The notes under the pieces were generated by a model. That model worked only from the letters and a program-made list of their open reading frames with translations. It was not told the origin of the DNA and did no database searches. Made by a program: the position numbers and the translations under genes. From NCBI GenBank assembly GCA_028023455.1, contig JAQFVV010000050.1, positions 1,816,411 to 1,880,410 on the forward strand: a stretch of 64,000 nucleotides of DNA, written 5' to 3'. This document shows, piece by piece, positions 23,191 to 35,540 of this stretch. The stretch comes from Epiperipatus broadwayi. Its lineage: Eukaryota > Onychophora > Udeonychophora > Euonychophora > Peripatidae. How positions within the stretch are numbered: the stretch's first letter is position 1; every line of letters begins with the position of its first letter.

Positions 23191-23194
23191 CTTT

Positions 23195-25540
23195 TTATAA
23201 TCTTTCAAATGACAGTAAAATCTTTACCATAGCGTTAAAAATGATGGAATTCGAACAACGGGAAGCCCATCACGTTTTTAGTCGTAACTGACAGTTGTTC
23301 AATAATGATCACTATTTTAAAAATAAGATGTTACTTTTTAGAAAAAAGTCACAAATCATAAAATGACAGTAAACATTAATTAAACCATTCTGATATATAT
23401 ATTTTTAACACTACATAAGCCAGAAACAATTTTTTAAGATATGTTATCCTCACATCTTTTTCTATGGAATACGTATTTAATCCTGCATAATATTAACTTT
23501 ATATATTTGATATTTACACAGGATTACTAAGATTAGAAATTAAATCTGCTTTGTGAGTATAAATTATATTTGATTTTAGTGAAGTAATATGGATATATCC
23601 TTTGATTTGAGATGGCATGTTGGATGTAACTTAAACTGTTTTCTCAATAAGCTGTCATCATCTAGTTTATAGACAGACATAATATAATCCTGCAGGAGGT
23701 TAGATGATTTTTAAAGAAATATTGTCATAAAGACCATAAAATTTCAATAGAGGGTTTAAGTAAATCCATTAGATCATAAATACAGATGGATATCCACTTT
23801 TATTAAAAAAGAAGATTACTTTAACATCAGACTGATATTGTTTGGTATTGTTTAGGTATAGAATGCTGTCATATATATATATCATCTTTTTCAATCATTA
23901 TCGATCCAAACACCACGATTTCAAACTCCTTAGTGGAGGATCTTTTATAATAAAGACAAAAACATGAATGAAGATGTTAAACAAATAACACTTTTTTTAT
24001 TTGAAATATATGTTGTGATCACATGAAAATGATAATGATATTTTATTTTTCCCCCTATAAATTCATTTATTTTATTGTCAGTATGTATTATGATAGAAAA
24101 AATTTTGAGCCAGTTTAAGATGGTACAATAGGAAAACAAAATCTAATTGAGATAGTTTTAAAACCATAAGCATGTAGTTTCTCATCAAATAATTATATAT
24201 ATTATCATTATTATCAACCATTATCAATCTACTGTTGAAATATATGTTGAATTAAATATTTTTTCCATGGGTTATTATCACAATAAAGAACAGAAATAAG
24301 ATTATATCCATGTGAACAGAGATAACTTTGCTTGTGATGTTGACAGGAAGCTATCAATTATTACTAATTGAAATCACCCTGAGAGACTAAACAAGTTTCC
24401 TCCATTAATCTATAATAGCTCCCTTGTTGAGGTTTATTATTGAAGTAAATGATATTTCTCTGTAACTTTGAAATTTTGTTCTATCGTGATAGTATATTTA
24501 TGATTGGGGTATCCAGCGTATGAAAAAGAAAAAACCTATATGTACTTTCAGAAATGTACATTTTTGCTTTTAAGGAGAAATGCAGTTCATCTGCCATCTA
24601 TTCACCCATTTGATTAGCAAAATTCTGACAAAAAGTGACCTATATAGTGAAAACTGTTAAAAGACACTGTTGACATTTTTAAAACGTTTGAAAATATAAA
24701 TGGTAAGTAAGAGTTGAAGAATATTAATGCTGGTTGAAAAAAAAAAATATTAAAGGAAAACATCTCCTTAACCAAGGATCTGAGAATAGAGAAAAAGACA
24801 AGAATGGGAATAATTGAAATGATGACCACATTTTTATAATTTAAAAAAGCTCGGATGAACGTTTATTGCTAAAACTTGGAAAAATTAACTACATTTTATA
24901 CAATATTTTCCTATAAACTATTTGATTTGATTTCCAACATATTAATAAAAATATTTTTGAGTCATATTCACATAGGACTCCAAGGAAAACAGACATTTTT
25001 TTCATGCACATATTAAGGTTAATCAAGATAGATTTAAATTGTAAACATAGTTTCTTTTTCCAAATAATCATAAATAATCATTTTTTATCCGTGAAAATAT
25101 TCTATTTAACATATGCACAGTTGAAATCTTAAATTGGATTCCAAGAGACATTTACTATTTTACTCATGAAAATGAACTGTTGGAATTAAGTGTTGAATAT
25201 AATTATATGATAACATGTGTATGTATTCTTTCCAATATTATAAAAAATTCTTATTGTTTAATTATTTAATAGGTGTAACAAAACTTTTACTAACAATATG
25301 AAACTTCCATTGTACATACTTAATTTTAATTAATTACATTCTTCATTTTAATTTATAGGTGATGTTAATCAATTGTAGAGAAGTATGTAAACAACAGTGT
25401 TAGCAAAGGCCCAAGAATAAAATGATCCACCTTTACGTTTTTAATGTTGCCAACATTTATGGAAATTCAGATTGAACTCATTAATAATTATTAAAGAACT
25501 AATTTTGTAAAGATGGAAGAAGAATCTGATTGGACACTTA
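23195..25540. other. AT-rich non-coding stretch, nothing firm
   Basis: A short piece near 24200-24235 (CATTATCAATCTACTG) and one near 25130-25150 (TTGGATTCCAAGAGA) look like very small RTE tail fragments. Minus ORFs at 24614-24829 and 24889-25071 are hydrophobic low-complexity frames without recognisable domains. Confidence 0.4.
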
Positions 25541-25547
25541 CAGAAAT

Positions 25548-25790
25548 GAATTTAAAATAGTATTTTTTCCCATGTGTCACGGCATCAGCCGGGAAGCGAA
25601 CCCGCTAACCTGGGACAACTGCTTGTAAAGCTTAGTATGACATTGAGAATTTAAAATAGTATTTGTTCTCAATGTCATACTAAAATTGCAAATAAATAAG
25701 CGTCGGGTGGTCGAGAGGTCAGCACAGCCGCCTTACAAGCAGTTGTCCCGGGTTAGCTGGTTCGCTTCCCGGCAGATGCTATGACGCATG
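25548..25790. mobile_element. tRNA-like SINE palindrome with asymmetric arms
   Basis: The right arm (25665-25785, plus) contains TCTCAATGTCATACTAA, a tRNA-like region 25700-25773 with A-box-like TGGTCGAGAGG and B-box-like GGTTCGCTTCC, and a poly-A end. The left arm (about 25570-25646, minus) repeats the same sequence but lacks roughly 47 bp including the A box. GAATTTAAAATAGTATTT occurs at 25548-25565 and 25647-25664, flanking the left arm. It is not a functional tRNA, because arm pairing is poor. Confidence 0.75.
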
Positions 25791-25799
25791 AGAAAAAAA

Positions 25800-27265
25800 A
25801 TAGGCTGAAGTTCCTGTAAATGTCATTGTATTAATATTTTCAACGATAATATAGATTTGTAAATGATTAAAAAGAGAAAAATAATGGTATAATTGGTAAA
25901 TTGTATTTATTATATATATTAAATAATTAATTAACCTTACTTCCTTGGATATATCGTTTTCTTTTTTAAACATTTAATTTACAAAGACAAAGAAATATAT
26001 GGAACTAATTTATCTTCAATAAACAAAAACAAATTAGTTTTAATCTACTATTATTTTTATCTTTCTTTACAGGGCTAGTTGATACTAACATGTAATGAGT
26101 TCACTTAACATTACGCCTCTCACAACATATATATATATGCAACTAAAAAAAACATACACACACAATGAAGATAACCTATGTATAAAAAAAGCAAAATATT
26201 CATATGTAATAAATAATAACTAGAAAAACAATAAACTATATTAAGAAGCTAAAATATGCATTTATAGAATAGAATATAAAACAAAAATTTATATAAATCT
26301 ATATATTAAAGAAAAAAGGAAATTTAATGGTTAATATTTCTGTAATGTAATTACTATATACGAGTACTTGACCATATATATATATATGCACATAATTTTA
26401 TAAATTATACCTACAGAAATATTATTCATTACTGAATAATCTTATTGAATAATCTCTAGTATAATCGATGACTAATAAAAATTAAAATCTAGAGATCATT
26501 GTAAAATAAACTGTTAATCAAATGCGTGAACTTTATTATTAATTATAAACTTCCCACCTTTATAATAATGATGACAATTTTAAGGAAATATTCGCTAGCA
26601 AAGAAGAAAATATATTGCTGTAGGTTTAATTTACTATAATCTAAATCCTTAATAAAAATTAATTCAAAATTTCAGGATTGTCAATTTTTTCTATCCGTTT
26701 TTAAAAGAAATATAATTTGCTATCCAACTGCAAAAATATAATTTTTATAAGATGTTCCCCAATGTTACAGTGAAAAACTATTTATTTTGAAATCTGAAGC
26801 CAATATGTGTTTTTTTTTTTTTTTCCAGACATCAAAACATATTAAATATTGATGAATTAATTCAAACATAAAAAAAAAAAAGTTTTGCAGGGAAAATAAA
26901 TTTAAAAATAATAAATTATTTACAATATAAAATTTCAAAACGAATGCGTTCACTTCTAAACCTAAGCAAACTATACTCAAGGTTTAATTTCCAATGCCAT
27001 TTAAACGGTAATATTTTGTAATTATTATTTACATATATAAAATGAAGCACTGAAATTAATTCTATTGTTTTCATTATACCAATAAATGAATATTAGATGT
27101 TATACAACCAGCTTATAATATGACTGCCACCCAGAGTAGCAATTTATAATAACATTATTACATATATATATATATTACACAAATGCATATATACTCACAT
27201 CATATATACATTTACAAGTACAATACCCATACATATAATTCTTACTTTTATATTACACAAATATA
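25800..27265. other. AT-rich non-coding stretch, nothing recognised
   Basis: TA microsatellites near 26130, 26378 and 27165 and a long T tract (26811-26825). No exon or element was recognised. Confidence 0.45.
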
Positions 27266-27270
27266 TTAAT

Positions 27271-27932
27271 AATAAATATATGCAGTACATATATAGCAAA
27301 AGTTTAATGATTAGTTTGGCTTAGTTTGCTTAGCTAGCAATAGTTGTAATGGGAAATGGATGTGTATATATATATTGTTTGTGCTAATTTACATATGATT
27401 TACATATAACGTTAGGTAGGGTGAATAGATCATTGTCTTTAGAAATGCGCCACGCTTCCTTAATCTTTCGTTTAGCGTCATTGCATCCCGTGCAGACGAT
27501 TTTGACCCATGAACTCGCTTCGCGTACCTATCTCTATAATAAAGCAAAAACAAGCAATAAAACACATTCAATCTTTTTTTAATACTTTTTCTCAACTGAA
27601 TACGCCTGCGTTCCATCCTCGGTCAACATCGTCTGCACGGAACGCAATGACGCTAAACGAAAGATTAAGGAAGTGTGGCATATTTCTAAAGACAAATACG
27701 TCAATAACAAGAAGGAATTCTGCATTACCTTGACTAAGAAATGGCCCATCCACCCTATGTAATGCTATATGTAAATCATATGTAAATTAGCACGAACAAT
27801 ATATACATACACATCCATTCGCCATTAAAACTATTGCTACGTATATGACCCGTAGCAGTGGAAAGCTAGCTAAGCAAACAAAGCCAAACTAAGCATTAAA
27901 GCATTGCTATATATGTGTTGCATATATTTATT
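27271..27932. mobile_element. Penelope-like element 3' termini as an inverted repeat
   Basis: Arms 27271-27507 and 27621-27932 are inverted. The left arm lacks about 50 bp and about 27 bp that are present in the right arm. Both arms, read inward to outward, encode the conserved C-terminus of Penelope-like proteins in broken form: DAKRKIKEVWHISKDKYVNN (plus, right arm) and DAKRKIKEAWRISKDN (minus, left arm). This corresponds to DAKRKIKEAFYIANDLSAIN at 57.4 kb. The 113-bp spacer (27508-27620) is not obviously coding. Confidence 0.75.
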
Positions 27933-28569
27933 GTTGTTACATTACAGTTTAGACAAAACTAATACCTCTAAATTACATACATACATTCAGTACATATTTA
28001 CAATTCCAATATAAGTGTGCACATAAATTACTACTTAGAATATATTACGCATATAAACATGTTGTAACACAATTACAAGTACAATATATGTGCACACAAC
28101 AATGGGCATTGACCTAATTACTATTTATATATTGTACCAAAAACCCTTTTAAGACCCATTTACTAGATCACGTTTGGGCCATATTTACTAACCAGGGCAG
28201 CTACTTAATATTACTATTATACAATAAAATCTATATTTTAATTTCCCTTCAATGGATCTTCATTGCTTTGTGCCTCATGCATGCTGCAGACCAATCCAGA
28301 ATAATATCAAGTCCACACACCACATAGGGAATTATTCCAAGCCAAGATAAATAATTAATCATGTTCTGATACCAATTCCCTGTACTATTACAAAAGAGAT
28401 CAACTTAATAGTTATTAGTTATATTTCCTGATTTCTTTCTATGGTCTATTTCTATAGGGATCTGCAAAATCTATCCTAAACAGAGTATTTTAAAAAAGCC
28501 TAATCTAATTCAAATTTGCCTTTTTGCACAACTTTCTAAGAAAAACGACTAGGTTACATCATATAGAAA

Positions 28570-28939
28570 TAATATTTACTAAGACTTTAACCTCAAGAAT
28601 ATGCGTGTAAAAATGCGATATTAGGGACCTCTATAGGTCTTAACCACAAGCTTAAGCTTTGGAAGAAAAGAGGGGAAACCTTCTTTACTTCAACCTACTT
28701 TCTATTTAAATAGGTGAAGCTGAAGTGGTTAGATCTAAGAGCGTGAAGATATTCAATACTTCACGGATTAAGTCCAAGCTTCTTATTACATATTAATACT
28801 CGCGAAATCTTTCGATTTGGTCAATGGAAAGATCTTATAGTTAGAAATCTATTACGATAATTTAAAGTTGTAATTATAAATTTATTTAAACGCACATTGA
28901 TTACGTAAGTAATATTTACTAAGGCTTTAACCTCAAGAA
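28570..28939. mobile_element. Insertion between 30-bp direct repeats, unknown type
   Basis: TAATATTTACTAAG-A/G-CTTTAACCTCAAGAA occurs at 28570-28599 and 28910-28939 (one mismatch), bracketing 310 bp. The insert is somewhat GC-richer at its start and has small palindromes (GGACCTCTATAGGTCT; GTGAAGATATTCAATACTTC). No ORF and no second copy was found in the window. Confidence 0.5.
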
Positions 28940-29564
28940 AATGTTAATTTAAATTTCCTGATATTGTAATCCCAATAATAGATACATGCTTGCTCAGTAT
29001 TCTTTAAATTCTCAGCATAAGTGAATGGATACTAAACCAGGATTAGTAATTCAAATTTGCGTGAAAAGAATATGGAGATAACTAAGCACTTACTAAAATA
29101 GGTTATAACTTAATATAATTTATTAATCCAAACCATATTACATTAATAAAATCACCGATATTTAAAGCAAAACAGTTAAATTAATACATAAAAATATATT
29201 CTGTATACATATAAATGAAAGATGCTTCCAGATACGTGTACACACCCCTATTTGATAATACAATTTGAAAAAAAAATAATCGAGAAATTAAGTTTTAAAT
29301 GCCAAAAATACAACACATTAAACAACACCAAGAAATATTGTGATTCTAATTTTAAAGTATATATACACTTTTACATATGTAAACGTATGTTAAATCACAT
29401 TTGATGTTTATAAAAGTATAAAATCGATCAATAAATAAACAACCATACTTCCTGAATGTATTAATATCTCAATGTATTACATAATATTAATCACTGAAAA
29501 TCAAGAATATCTTATATATATATATATGTTATATTTAAATAGAAATGTATTATCAGTACTGAAA

Positions 29565-29885
29565 TTAATGTCATATAGAAGGGATTTGAATTCAGACTGT
29601 CAAACTCCCTATAGCTATCCACTCCATCTTATACAACAGACACACAAGACCACATACATGTGAAAAAGATAAACGATCTCCAGTCTGGGTATTTTGGCTG
29701 AACCAGCACCCATCAGTTTCAGATCATCATCTTCCAAACATATATATATAATCAATGCTCAGTTTATATTAAGATAGCAAATATTCATACTTTAATGGGA
29801 AGGCTTCAATCTTCTCCACCCACCAACTCTTTTCGCCATTCATATCATTGAAAATCTGATATTGTGGCGATTATATTAAATGTAA
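29565..29885. mobile_element. Family F foldback, single arm
   Basis: Matches the left arm of the 39570-40507 foldback: GAATTCAGACTGTCAAACTC, AGCTATCCACTCC, GCTGAACCAGCACCCATCAG, ATCAATGCTCAGTTTATATT, GGCTTCAATCTTCTCCACCC. The reverse arm is absent. Confidence 0.7.
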
Positions 29886-30284
29886 AAAAAAGACAAATTG
29901 TTTTTAATCCACATATATTTTAGGAATAATCTCTCTTTTAGTTGCCTTGGAGTACCACCAATAATTTATATAAATATAATCTGTTAGTATCTGACATTAC
30001 GACAAAGTGCAAATATTTGTTACTACTACTGCTTATTATGAATTAGAAATTTAAATAAGGATATATGTTAATCAAAGCAAAATCAGAGATTTATATTTTA
30101 AAACCCAATATAAAAATTTGTATAAAATGGGTAAAAATACTTGGAATTGTATATAAATAAATTTGAAAAAATATCAGCTCTAACCATTACGTTGTTTGTA
30201 ATTGCCAATAATCTGCAAAAATATAACGATTTATCATTTTTTTCTAAAATTATATCATTTAAGACACTGTACAGGCTTACACAA

Positions 30285-30570
30285 ACCTGCACATATAATG
30301 TATTATACATGGGATTCAACCCTCAACTCTTCATGCCATCTCATATTGCTGACCCACCTGATCGCCCACATGTTGAAAAGATGAATAATCACCAATATAA
30401 GTATTTTATGCTAAACCAGCAATCATCAGTTGGTCCAGATTACCATCTCCGCATATATACAATCATTTATCTTTTCAACATGTGTGTGATCACGTGGGTC
30501 AGCAATATGAGATGGCATGGAAGTTAAGGGTCGTGTGAAAGTCTGAGTTCGAATCCCATATATATTAAAT
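30285..30570. mobile_element. Family F-related palindrome
   Basis: Arms about 30306-30392 and 30464-30570 are inverted (ATGCCATCTCATATTGCTGA / TCAGCAATATGAGATGGCAT; CACATGTTGAAAAGAT / ATCTTTTCAACATGTG). The middle carries the GCTAAACCAGCAATCATCAG block of family F. GAGTTCGAATCCC at the right edge resembles a pol III B box. The long ORF across it (30141-30527) is incidental. Confidence 0.7.
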
Positions 30571-30789
30571 TATATCAATAAAAATAGTATGCATATCGTA
30601 GGGAAAATCCTTCAAATTCATACATAAATGTTTCCTTGTATATCATTATGTAATAAAGTTTACTTCAACAAAAGAAAAAAATAACACAAAATAAAAATAA
30701 ATTCAGAAAAAAAAAGAGAGGGAGTTAAAATGAAAAACAATATGACGATGATGACGACTTTTTATTCTAACAATTTCACTGAATTTATT

Positions 30790-31285
30790 TTTATCTTATA
30801 GATTCCTTAACATTTTTTCAAATACTGCTACATTCTCATTAAATTTAACTATCTAAATCTTCCCAAAACGAAAATGTTTCTTTCTAAAGAATAATCACAA
30901 ATAGATTTTTAGAAAAGCATGTCATTAATAATATTGTGATTTTCAAATTTAATTGTATTAATTATTCACAACGAAACTTTTCTTTATCTAATAAGGATTC
31001 CTGATTTATCAATAGAAAAAATATTAATCTTCTTTAGTCTTCATCTATTACCTTTTGTTACAAAATATCGAAGTACCACAATACACTTTACTTTAAATCA
31101 TTCCTCCATAATCTTAAAATCTAAAGAGAATTCCTTATAATTCCAAATATTCCTGTTAAAAATTCTACTAAAATATTCAATTTACAAATCCTAAGAATAA
31201 CCTTTGATGTACATTTTTATCACTATAATTCTCAAGTGGATAATATTCATTGAAAAATAATATCTATTTTAATCCAATTTAATTC
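30790..31285. other. AT-rich non-coding stretch
   Basis: Nothing recognised. The composition resembles the minisatellite that follows and may include a decayed unit. Confidence 0.4.
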
Positions 31286-31287
31286 AT

Positions 31288-31643
31288 TCATAGTATCAAT
31301 TATCTACATCATTCCAAAAAACTTCGCCATCCAATATCTCTGTCTTACGTATAGTCCCACTTCTAAGGCAACAATGAACATTTGGGAACAATTTTATCAA
31401 TTATCCAATTTTTCCAATTCATAGTATTTATTCTCTACATCATTCCACAAAAGTTCCCTAACTAAAATATATGTCTTACATATAATAAAGTTACTATGAA
31501 TATTGGGAAATTTTATAAATTATCCAATTTCCCCAGTTCATAGTATTTACATTCCAGAAACCTTCACCAACCAATATCTCTCTTACCTATAGTACCCTTC
31601 TAATGTTATTATGAAAATTTGAGAACAATTTTACAAATTAAGC
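31288..31643. repeat. Minisatellite, about three units of 105-130 bp
   Basis: Units start near 31288, 31418 and 31537 with TTCATAGTAT and contain CATTCCA, CCAATATCTCT, TGTCTTAC or CTCTTACC and AATTTT.CAAATTA/ATTATCCAATTT landmarks. Units are diverged. The minus ORF 31638-31877 only touches the edge. Confidence 0.65.
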
Positions 31644-32079
31644 ATTAATTGGCACTTCTAAAAATATCATGTTCATCCATTCTTTTTTTACCCCCAGTTT
31701 AATAAATTCAGAGATGGGAACAAAAATGTCAGCCAATGGATGAGAAGAAAAATATTTATTTGTTAATGAAAAAAATTTACTTGAACTTATGCCCGAACAC
31801 TTTAGTTTGTCTTTCATACATGAATTTTCTTTCAATATTTTCTTTATAATCTCAACATCCACCGTTTCATAGCTCATTATATACTTTGCGTTATTATATT
31901 ACTGCTTTGTAGATGTGTCTCTGATTATACCTATATACTAATAGAACATATTTATATAAATAAAAAAATTTCAGATATAAATAAATATTTCTTTTAATAT
32001 TATTTTTTATAGAAAAAAACAATCCAATTGTAATTTTATGATATAGAAATAAAACAAACTACTTCTTTTTAAAACTTGA

Positions 32080-32170
32080 TTTATTATGACTATAATCATG
32101 AAAAAGAAATCCGACGTTTCGACTATTTTTTGTAATTCTATCATAAGCATTTTACCCATTTGTAAAAAAG
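32080..32170 (-). ncRNA. Decayed hammerhead-like motif (CGAAACGTC)
   Basis: On the minus strand CTTATGATAG is followed after about 20 nt by CGAAACGTCGG (32111-32121). CUGAUGA...CGAAACGUC is the catalytic-core pattern reported for Penelope-associated hammerhead ribozymes. Here the first box has one mismatch and the stem II region pairs poorly, so it is a relic at best. Confidence 0.35.
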
Positions 32171-32659
32171 ACTATTTTGTTTTAGATTTCCAATATATAG
32201 GTAAGCATGCTTTTGGACAAGACGGTCAAATTAATAGCGCTCTAAAGTTATTTTATTGAAACCTTTACAATTATATATTTTAATATCCTACACAGTTATT
32301 CCAAAAGCTACAATAAATTATATTTATAATGTATTAGTAGTAGTAATTCACTGTCCTAATATATATGTGTGCGATCGTGAACTCACTTTAAAAACAGAAT
32401 TTCTTAATTTTTTTAAAAATCAATTTATAGAAAAGTTTATATATATAAAGAGATCATGTAATTATTTGACAAACAATAAATACTGATAGAAGTAATGAAT
32501 TCTAATTATGTGACAAGGACTCCCTCTACAAACACAATTCTTTACTATACTCCAGTTATAACAGACAAAATCCATTTTGAAATTTTGTAATATATTTAAT
32601 CAATTATAATAATTGTTTGAGAAAGTATATACATTTTAGTATCAAATAATAGATTGAAC

Positions 32660-32945
32660 ACCAAACCAGAATCCTCTTTACCATCGCATTATATATATAC
32701 AGGATCAAAAAATTATTTTACATGACACTTGGTTCGAACTCAGACTTTCACACAACCATTCACGAAATACGTGTATTGGTGATTATTTATCTTTTCAACA
32801 TGTGTGTGATCAGGTAGATCAGCAATATATGATGGCACTGAGAGTTGTGGGTCGTATGACAGTCTGAGTTCAAATCCTTATATACTACATATATCAATGC
32901 AGGTGTTAAGCCTGTACAATGTATGACACTTGGTTATAAATTAGT
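32660..32945. mobile_element. Family F-related palindrome, truncated left arm
   Basis: TTCGAACTCAGACTTTCACA on the left and GACAGTCTGAGTTCAAATCC on the right are inverted. The right part carries TCTTTTCAACATGTGTGTGA and AGCAATATATGATGGCA as at 30.5 kb. CATGACACTTGGTT and TATGACACTTGGTT recur near the two ends. Confidence 0.6.
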
Positions 32946-33409
32946 TCAGGTTTCTTTCAATATTTATAATAAAAAAAAATAATGAAATGATAGACTAATG
33001 TAGTGGAAAATTAAATCAAAGCTCCAACTATCACATACAAACATCAAATGACCTACCAAGCAACTTAACATTAAGATTATTAAATATATCCTACATTTCA
33101 AAATGAATTTTATATTTTCTAACAAAAACAGAATAAAACAAAAACTTTTTATACAGCGTTTCTGTTATTGCATATTTATAATTCATTATAGACTTTATTG
33201 TGAATGCTAAATCTATTGAGAATTTTTTATGATTTTCCATATTTGCTGCAGAACAACCAAACCCTGCTGAATGTATGTTTCTATCATTATCAATATCATA
33301 AGCAGCTTATAAAAAGATTGGAAAATCCTAAAACACTGCAATGCACTTTCTATTTAAATACTTTTGATATTAAAATTGCAATGTAAATGTAGACTGAATT
33401 TATGTAGTT

Positions 33410-33690
33410 ATCACATGATCACTATTCTTTATGCAAACACAAGCTGTTTTTCAAAAGCAAAACTCTCCATATAGTAGTACCACTCAGTGCAAGCCAGAAT
33501 AATCAATGGATGCAGGAAGGTTTGTGGTTAAATTCCTTATCTAGTGCCTACTCATCCAATATCCTCAGACTAGTGATAAAAGGCACTAGCTGGAAATTAG
33601 TCTGGGAATATTGGATGAGTAGGATCTAGATAGGGATTTTATGCACAAACCCTCTTGCATCCATTGATTACTCTGGCTTGCACTAAGTAT
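33410..33690. mobile_element. Family A hairpin copy abutting a LINE
   Basis: Reverse-oriented tail ATCACATGATCACTATTC and ACACAAGCTGTT, then both inverted arms meeting at CAGACTAGTGATAAAAGGCAC and GAAATTAGTCTGGGAATATT. It breaks off in CTTGCACTAAG at the junction with the LINE that starts near 33690. Confidence 0.75.
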
Positions 33691-34560
33691 GGACAGCAAG
33701 GGAAGCAATTCAAGGAGAAATGGAATGGTCTAGTTTTCATATGAGAGATGCAAAAAGTAAAATGAAAATGTTTGGTAGATTGCAGCTTATGGATAATAAA
33801 AGAATAGTTAAAATAGTATTTAATTGGGTTATGAGTAAAGGGCAGGTAATAAGATAGGTGAGAAAGGTAATGCGGTATGCAAAAGATTTGGATAAAGAAT
33901 TTATATCAGTGTATTTGTACAAAAAATGTGATGATTGTGTTAAGAGGATTATTGAGTGTTATAGTAGTAAGGAATGGGATAAAAGAATAAATTTATTAAT
34001 GAAGACTAGGGAGTTAGAGAGATGGAGAAATAGTATGGAGAGTAAAAAGAGTTTAAATATATATAGAAATAAACAGAATATTAGGTGTGAGTTAATATAT
34101 GATAATAGTAAGGAAAGTAGTTTATTGTTTAAGGCTCACACGGGATCTTTAGCTACAAAAGAATATACATGTAAATGGAAAAATATGGGTGATTTATTTT
34201 GTAAATTATGTAAGGAAGGAATAGAAAATATTAGGCATTTGTTAATTGAATGTAAATGTTTGAAAACAGAAAGGGTACATATAATGAAGTTGTGAAAAAA
34301 TAAATATGAAAAGAGTGATTATACAGAAAGTGAATTATTGGTTTTTATGCTGAGTTTGGGAAAAGATAAGGGGGATTTAGATATAAAGGTTATAGAGTTG
34401 ACAAAGATTATGTTGTGGAAATGAGATAGAGCAGATTATGGGTAAATTTAGAGTGGGGAATGTAAAATAAAGTGGCTAACAGGTTTATCTGGGCATAATT
34501 GCTGAGATATTCTTGACTTCGTTTAAGGAGAAGCCATAATACATCACATCGCATATCTAC
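33690..34560 (+). pseudogene. LINE (jockey/I-like) reverse transcriptase C-terminal fragment
   Basis: An open frame 33858-34295 (145 codons) encodes the part after the polymerase core. It reads MRYAKDLDKEFISVYLYKKC, SLLFKAHTGSLATKEYTCKW and FCKLCKEGIENIRHLLIEC; the C-x2-C...H...C arrangement is the zinc knuckle found near the C-terminus of jockey/I/R1-group LINE proteins. The frame upstream (33700-33857) continues the homology but contains a stop. The 3' non-coding end (34480-34560) with GGGCATAATTGCTGAGATAT matches 49355-49420. The catalytic FADD segment is missing from this copy. Confidence 0.8.
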
Positions 34561-34569
34561 AGTCTTCTT

Positions 34570-35275
34570 TCAAATAAACGTTTAAATCTGTAAATAATTA
34601 ATTAAACATAACACAAACATGTAATAATATTAAAAAAACATTAAATAAACTTATGATATCTATAGTTTTTATCTTTCAAGATGCCTATAATTCCATTCGG
34701 TCACTGATACATGCTAATATACTCATATATGTATATATGTAATATCTTTTAATTTTTATATCAGTTGAATAAAAAAAAAATTAATGTATCATGTTCAAAT
34801 ATAACTTCTGTGCTTACTGAAGAAGAAATGTAGAGCAAATATCGCAAAATTTCATTTGGCAGAGATTTCTCTCTACTTGATTTAGCTTTTAAGGGAAAAT
34901 ATATATCAACTTAAAGAAAATAGAATATTTATGAAAATATTTTTTTTTAAACATTTACTTTGCAGAAAGGAAAAGTATTAACCTTATTCCCCTACAGTAT
35001 AAAATTAAAATCGAACTGAACTCTAAAAGCACAGTAATAATAAAGTCTCTAACAAAGCGCATTAACACCGAATTATTAAAAATATTATTATAACTGAGGA
35101 AATGCAATCTACTTATAAGTATATGCACACACACACAAACAAGAAATACAGACTTTATAAGAGTTGATATCACTGAAATAGTGTAAAATACTAAATTTCA
35201 TAGAGGACAAGTAAAATAATATTAAAATACATATAATTAAAAAAAGCATTGGAACTAATGGCACAAGTTCTAATG
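34570..35275. other. AT-rich non-coding stretch, nothing recognised
   Basis: Overlapping minus ORFs near 34955-35309 are hydrophobic low-complexity frames. Confidence 0.45.
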
Positions 35276-35284
35276 TACCAATAA

Positions 35285-35540
35285 ATATCATCATCAGCAT
35301 CATTTCCAACCATTATCGATCCATTGCAGGATGAAAGTCTCTTCATGTTCAATCCATCTCCGATCTCTAGCCTCTTTTTTCAACATCAGCACACTTCCTT
35401 ATTTCATCCATCCATTTCACATGCGGTCTATTTCTAGGTCTTTTATAATCTCTTGGAGTCTAGTTTACGATTTCGAAATTCCATCTATTTTCGATCTCTT
35501 CTGGCAATATGTCCAGCTTAATGATTGCCTGCCATCCTGA
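35285..35540 (-). mobile_element. RTE LINE 3' end, degenerate
   Basis: The reverse complement of the RTE tail starts with the ATCATCATCAGCATCAT tail sequence. CATTGCAGGATGAAAGTCTC and CACATGCGGTCTATTTCTAG correspond to the family's conserved 3' end. The plus ORF here is the antisense shadow. Confidence 0.7.

Noticed and set aside
25700-25773. A functional tRNA gene
   Set aside because: A and B boxes are present, but acceptor and T-arm pairing fail, it has a poly-A end, and it is part of an inverted SINE duplication.
30141-30527. 128-aa plus ORF, one of the longest in the window
   Set aside because: It runs across both arms of a family F-related palindrome; composition is that of the repeat and no domain is visible.
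34790-34860. Another hammerhead core (ACTGAAGAAG...CGCAAAAT)
   Set aside because: The GAAA box is not intact, no stem II can be drawn, and there is no palindromic context.
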